Assembly (NCBI RefSeq): GCF_003049735.1
Contig: NZ_PIRM01000002.1
Coordinates: 1 to 64,000 of the forward strand
From: Campylobacter concisus
GTDB taxonomy: Bacteria > Campylobacterota > Campylobacteria > Campylobacterales > Campylobacteraceae
Direction: 5' to 3'
DNA: 64,000 nt
Shown here: one piece after another, positions 61,973 to 64,000 of the stretch
Position numbering within the stretch: position 1 is the first letter of the stretch
Layout of the letters: each line of letters begins with the position of its first letter
The notes under the pieces: model-generated
Told to the model about the DNA's origin: nothing
The model's database searches: none
What the model saw: the letters and a program-made list of their open reading frames with translations, nothing else
Position numbers and translations under genes: made by a program

Positions 61973-62784
61973 ATCGTGCTTTTTCTAGCCTTGCTCATCA
62001 CCAAACTAACAGCAAAAATGCTTAAAAACATAGCCACGCCAAATAAAATAAAAATATCCCTTGAGGGATCAAGGCTAGGCAATACTACATCGATGCTTGC
62101 GGCATTTTCTCTAAAAATTTCAATGCTAGGCAAGAAAAAGAAAAATGCACCAACTGCAACAGTAGCAACTAGACTATCAACCATAGCTGATTTGTAAAGC
62201 ATGGCTGATTTTAGCCAAAAAGGTGCTCCAAAAAGCGTCATGATCTCGATACGCTCCCTATGCTCAAACAGCCAAATTTTAGCCTGCTTTAGCATAAGCA
62301 TAAGTCCAACCACACAAAGTATCGCCATAAAAGCATACGATATACTTTTTGCTAAATTTAGTATTTTAAAGACCTTATCGTGAGTCTTTGAAAATGTCTC
62401 GACCTTTGTGATGCCATCAAATTTTAAAAGTTTTTGCTTTAGCCCATCCATGTACTGCGGTGTCGGAAATTCACTAAGTTTTAGTGAGTAAAATTTAGGT
62501 AGCGCATTTTGTAGTATGGATAAATTTTTAGCAGAGATGTCATTTGAAAGGCGGTCGATGATCTTTTGCGGACTTAGTGGCTCGAGGCTAGATAGAGTGC
62601 TAACCACTGGCTTTAAAATAGCATCACTAAGCTCTTTACTTGAAACTATGACGATGTTGTAGTCATTTCCCATGAGTCTTTCATAATCTCTCACAACCTT
62701 ATCAGCAGTGAGGCTAAACTGCACTGAAAACAAAAGCGCGATCAGTGGCAAGATAAATCCAAGATGATTCTTAAGCGATCTCAT
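61969..62784 (-). CDS. ftsX: Cell division protein FtsX
   Basis: FtsX is the membrane half of the FtsEX ABC-type complex that governs cell-wall hydrolysis at the septum. The 271-residue protein has an N-terminal helix (residues 8-25), a periplasmic domain of about 130 residues, then three helices with a conserved ERIEIMTLFGAPFWLKSAM segment. I start at the ATG at 62784 because GGAGG lies five bases before it; the ATG at 62796 is inside that ribosome binding site. It overlaps ftsE by 14 bp and the EnvC-like gene by four. Confidence 0.9.
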   Translation of the reverse strand: MRSLKNHLGFILPLIALLFSVQFSLTADKVVRDYERLMGNDYNIVIVSSKELSDAILKPVVSTLSSLEPLSPQKIIDRLSNDISAKNLSILQNALPKFYSLKLSEFPTPQYMDGLKQKLLKFDGITKVETFSKTHDKVFKILNLAKSISYAFMAILCVVGLMLMLKQAKIWLFEHRERIEIMTLFGAPFWLKSAMLYKSAMVDSLVATVAVGAFFFFLPSIEIFRENAASIDVVLPSLDPSRDIFILFGVAMFLSIFAVSLVMSKARKSTI

Positions 62785-63442
62785 GCACGCCTCCATTTTC
62801 TATGACGAAGTGGCGGTATGGGATACGAAGCGTTGAGGGAATGTGATGAGTCACCACGACGACGCTTGTGCCTAGAAATTCCCTAGCTGATTTTAAAAGC
62901 GACCAGATGACATCGCTTGAGTATTCGTCTAAATTTCCAGTTGGCTCGTCGCATAAGAGCAAATTTGGATTGTGCGCTAGAGCTCTTGCCATCGCTACTC
63001 TTTGCTGCTCGCCGCCGCTTAGCTCACGAGGATATTTATCTGCCTTGTGAAGCATATTTACATGTTTTAAAAGTTTAGCCACTTGCTTTTTGCTCACATT
63101 TTGATTGATGCCTTTGATGATGAGGGGCAGCATGACATTTCTTTCCACATTCCATTCATTTATCAAGCGATAATTTTGAAATATAATGCCAACTCGCTGC
63201 CTAAGCTCACAAAGTCTTTTATCATCAATGTCGTCCATTTGTGTCATGCAGACATTTAGCTCTCCAGCAAGTGGTGAAATTTCTCCGTAAAATGATTTTA
63301 AAAGCGTGCTTTTTCCACTTCCACTCTTACCTGTGATAAAGACAAAATCATTTGCATAAATATCTAAATTGACGCTATTAATTACGATTTCATCGCGTTC
63401 ATAAGCTAGGCTCAAATTCCTTGCACTAATTATCTCTTGCAT
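62771..63442 (-). CDS. ftsE: Cell division ATP-binding protein FtsE
   Basis: A 223-residue ABC ATPase with Walker A ITGKSGSGKST near residue 36, Q-loop NYRLI, signature LSGGEQQRVAMARAL near residue 141, and Walker B LLLCDEPTGNLDE near residue 161. It pairs with FtsX in the inner membrane. It overlaps trmB by 17 bases and ftsX by 14, so it is within the same transcript. The adjacent ftsX makes the FtsE call much safer than a generic lipoprotein-exporter ATPase. Confidence 0.95.
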   Translation of the reverse strand: MQEIISARNLSLAYERDEIVINSVNLDIYANDFVFITGKSGSGKSTLLKSFYGEISPLAGELNVCMTQMDDIDDKRLCELRQRVGIIFQNYRLINEWNVERNVMLPLIIKGINQNVSKKQVAKLLKHVNMLHKADKYPRELSGGEQQRVAMARALAHNPNLLLCDEPTGNLDEYSSDVIWSLLKSAREFLGTSVVVVTHHIPSTLRIPYRHFVIENGGVHEIA

Positions 63443-64000
63443 CAGCCAAATACTCCTTCAAAAGCTCGTGTGCAGCTAAATTCTCACGAATTAAGATCGG
63501 TTTTTTTATAAAATATTCGCTTTTTTCATCACTTATTTTGATAAAACATTGCTCGGGTTTATTAAATGCTCCAAAAGCAACTTTTAGCAAAATTTCACCC
63601 TCATTTATGGTGTAAATTTCTTCAAAATGTAAAAAATAATCCTCTTTTTTGATGATGAAATTTTTGAAATTTTTAATGATATTTTTTACGCTTGTCTTTT
63701 CTTTGAAGCTAAAATCCCCAACTAAAATACTCTCACCACTTTTGACCTCACAAGTATAAATGACATCATAAATATCCTTATCTTGGCGTCTCCAGCGGTC
63801 TTCGTACTTGCTAGTTACCTCTAAATTTCTATTTTTGAAAGCTTCTATTTTTGAGTTTGTAGGCTCTAAAAATTTACTCAAGCTAAAGTCACAATACTCC
63901 TTGCTATCAGTCCGTAGCTCAAATTTACCGCCTACTTTTAATATCCTCTCGCATTCAAGTGCAAACGCCGATGAGACCACACGTCTATGCTCTGCTTTAT
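63426..64000 (-). CDS. trmB: tRNA (guanine-N7)-methyltransferase, C-terminal part
   Basis: The gene runs off the window; the frame is open to position 64000, and the codons before the first internal start read KAEHRRVVSSAF, which is typical of TrmB. The visible part holds the C-terminal half with FELRTDSKEYCDF, the later YEDRWRRQDKDIYDV and an epsilonproteobacterial C-terminal extension of about 100 residues. TrmB makes m7G46 in tRNAs. The SAM-binding part must lie beyond the window. It is first of the minus-strand run in view. Confidence 0.9.
   Translation of the reverse strand, partial: KAEHRRVVSSAFALECERILKVGGKFELRTDSKEYCDFSLSKFLEPTNSKIEAFKNRNLEVTSKYEDRWRRQDKDIYDVIYTCEVKSGESILVGDFSFKEKTSVKNIIKNFKNFIIKKEDYFLHFEEIYTINEGEILLKVAFGAFNKPEQCFIKISDEKSEYFIKKPILIRENLAAHELLKEYLADARDN

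Overview
The window is a dense, AT-rich, mostly core-genome stretch of a Campylobacter, most likely of the C. concisus group rather than C. jejuni. This is inferred from gene content and order, not from a database search. Supporting signs are the epsilonproteobacterial frdCAB order, a tmRNA tag of the Campylobacter type, the helical-shape carboxypeptidase Pgp1 next to TsaD, a tandem pair of dynamin-like GTPases, and a polysulfide/thiosulfate reductase plus an S-/N-oxide reductase for anaerobic respiration. No insertion sequence, prophage, CRISPR array, rRNA operon or poly-G phase-variable tract was seen.

Layout. 1-3.1 kb: end of a tRNA-Asp, ribBA (with a degenerate RibA half), panB, a stand-alone Hpt protein and the tmRNA gene. 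3.1-9.6 kb, minus strand: a Cache sensor without an output domain, a HIT protein, a PerM/AI-2E-type membrane protein, a zinc-ribbon DUF1963 protein, ruvB, and a histidine kinase/response regulator pair. 9.7-16.8 kb, minus: psrABC/phsABC, then dcuA and aspA (aspartate to fumarate, and fumarate/succinate exchange). 17.4-21.6 kb, minus: an ABC-F protein of the YbiT type and a galU-pgi-DUF1287 operon. 21.7-26.8 kb, plus: yigZ, lgt and frdCAB. frdA and frdB contain long stretches with much higher GC and different codon choice than their surroundings. 26.9-28.1 kb: a small membrane protein and an mrr-type restriction gene broken by one in-frame stop codon near its start. 28.3-37.7 kb, plus: cdsA-dxr-uraA-pgp1-tsaD, then the two dynamin-like genes. 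37.7-41.8 kb: a BisA/TorA-type molybdoenzyme and three small or unknown genes. 42-50.2 kb, minus: a large M16 peptidase, two paralogous amino-acid-binding proteins on either side of a NIT-domain chemoreceptor, and an amino-acid ABC transporter. 50.4 kb: putP. 51.9-64 kb, minus: one nearly gapless run trmB-ftsE-ftsX-envC-like-pyrH-rpoZ-spoT-tyrS-NMO-amiA-mnmC.

How it fits together. AspA, DcuA and FrdCAB form an aspartate/fumarate respiration circuit, and Psr/Phs and BisA/TorA add sulfur and S-/N-oxide acceptors; this suits a microaerobic-to-anaerobic mucosal bacterium. FtsEX, an EnvC-like protein whose LytM domain lacks zinc ligands, and the amidase AmiA look like a complete cell-separation module in one gene run. 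The observations I rate highest are the single-codon interruption of mrr, the GC mosaic in frdAB, a small ORF with its own ribosome binding site and terminator between the amino-acid transporter and the chemoreceptor, a strong inverted repeat at the frd promoter, and an unknown protein with an internal duplication. I did not find a clearly new multi-gene system.
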